Both the position numbers and the translations under genes were made by a program. From Sphingobacterium sp. UBA5670 (GTDB lineage Bacteria; Bacteroidota; Bacteroidia; Sphingobacteriales; Sphingobacteriaceae), in contig NZ_DIIM01000016.1 in assembly GCF_002420705.1 (NCBI RefSeq), forward strand, positions 158,527 to 222,526: a stretch of 64,000 nt of DNA, read 5' to 3'. This document shows, piece after piece, positions 63,459-64,000 of this stretch; position 1 is the stretch's first letter, and each line of letters opens with the position of its first letter. The notes below the pieces were generated by a model. That model did not search any database. It was not told the origin of the DNA and saw nothing but the letters and a program-made list of their open reading frames with translations.

Positions 63459-64000
63459 CTAAAAAGAAATTTCGCTGCGGATACGGCTTAGGTGACGTTG
63501 GGTAATGCCCAAATAGGAGGCGAGGTATTGTAATGGAAGCTGTTGGATAAACTCGGGGTGATTTTTGAGCAAATTTGCATACCGTTGGGAAGCGGTTTCT
63601 TTTTGCAATTGGAATACACGTTTTTCAAGTTCAAGATATTGTTCCTCAGCAACCATTTTAAGATACTTTGTCCATTTTAAACTGTCTGTAGCAAGTTTGT
63701 CAATTGAGTGCTTTTTGATGGTCCAAAGCTCAGCGGAAGTAATGGCCTGCATAGTCTCGGTGCTTGGTCCTCCTGTGATAAAAGAAGAGTACGCTGCTAT
63801 CCAGGTATTGGGAAAGCGGAAACAATAGGTGATATCTTCCTTGTCTGCACTGCTATAATAGGAGCGAAAGATACCCGATTGTATAAATGCTACTTCATGA
63901 CAAGGTTGATTTTCTTTGACAAAAAAATCGTTTTTATTCAGCTTCTTGTATTCAAAAAGCTGAATAATTTCATTGATCTCTTCTTCCTCGAATAGACGCA
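63459..64000 (-). CDS. Crp/Fnr-family transcriptional regulator (5' end cut off)
   Basis: The frame stays open to the window edge, so the first residues are missing and the internal ATG at 63752 is not the start. The visible 180 residues begin RLFEEEEINEIIQLFEYKK. A beta-roll effector domain follows (KLNKNDFFVKENQPCHEVAFIQSGIFRSYYSSADKEDITYCFRF). The protein ends in the helix-turn-helix PLQYLASYLGITQRHLSRIRSEIS. It is related to, but clearly different from, the regulator at 60844. It is probably co-oriented control for the oxidoreductase downstream. Only a few N-terminal residues should be missing. Confidence 0.9.
   Translation of the reverse strand, partial: RLFEEEEINEIIQLFEYKKLNKNDFFVKENQPCHEVAFIQSGIFRSYYSSADKEDITYCFRFPNTWIAAYSSFITGGPSTETMQAITSAELWTIKKHSIDKLATDSLKWTKYLKMVAEEQYLELEKRVFQLQKETASQRYANLLKNHPEFIQQLPLQYLASYLGITQRHLSRIRSEISF

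Noticed and set aside
1..64000. CRISPR arrays, tRNA/rRNA genes, insertion sequences, prophage
   Set aside because: No regularly spaced repeats, no cloverleaf-like GC-rich 75-base segments, and no transposase or phage structural genes were found by reading.

Overview
This window looks like chromosomal DNA of a Bacteroidota bacterium, most likely Sphingobacteriaceae (Sphingobacterium- or Pedobacter-like). The evidence is three SusC/SusD outer-membrane pairs, moderately AT-rich DNA, weak Shine-Dalgarno signals, many promoters of the Bacteroidota type (TTG, then 19-20 bases, then TAnnTTTG), and a class I (DhnA-type) fructose-bisphosphate aldolase. The species is inferred only. I see no tRNA, rRNA, CRISPR array, insertion sequence or prophage.

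Layout. 1-6.1 kb: a three-gene overlapping operon of a helix-hairpin-helix/outer-membrane barrel protein, ComEC and RecQ, which is a plausible DNA-uptake and recombination unit. 6.1-9 kb: sulfurtransferase and ribosomal protein S1. 9.2-13 kb: envelope genes (YihY, hot-dog thioesterase, MltG, a PASTA protein), divergent from D-Ala-D-Ala ligase. 14-17.5 kb: thyA, folA, a secreted unknown and a class A beta-lactamase-like hydrolase. 17.8-23.6 kb: mtaB, a DMT exporter, an NlpC/P60 lipoprotein, an unknown and a secreted metallophosphoesterase. 23.9-29.2 kb: mechanosensitive channel, nucleoside permease, bifunctional nuclease and etfBA. 29.6-37.8 kb: TPR protein, NlpE-like lipoprotein, cysteine desulfurase, an rsmI/PH-SHOCT/lnt operon, fbaB and serS.

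38.2-59.2 kb is the accessory part. Three susC/susD loci are separated by two paralogous MORN-like/TonB-C-terminal proteins. Between those two lies a gene-poor 1.4 kb stretch carrying a diverged repeat and a heptanucleotide array. A third secreted protein, made of two TonB C-terminal domains, closes the second SusCD operon. The SusC proteins share a nearly constant N-terminal module but have different barrels. 59.5-64 kb: a phosphate-porin-type barrel, a divergent adenylosuccinate synthetase with a Crp/Fnr regulator in one operon, and an NAD(P)H oxidoreductase with a second Crp/Fnr regulator cut by the window edge.

The signals most worth following are: the HHH-barrel/ComEC/RecQ operon; the orphan secreted TonB C-terminal proteins among the SusCD loci; a set of start codons sitting directly on -7 boxes (leaderless mRNA candidates); a 20-base promoter core that is identical at two genes; and a 110-base duplication linking the 3' end of the mechanosensitive channel gene to an intergenic remnant 14.7 kb away.
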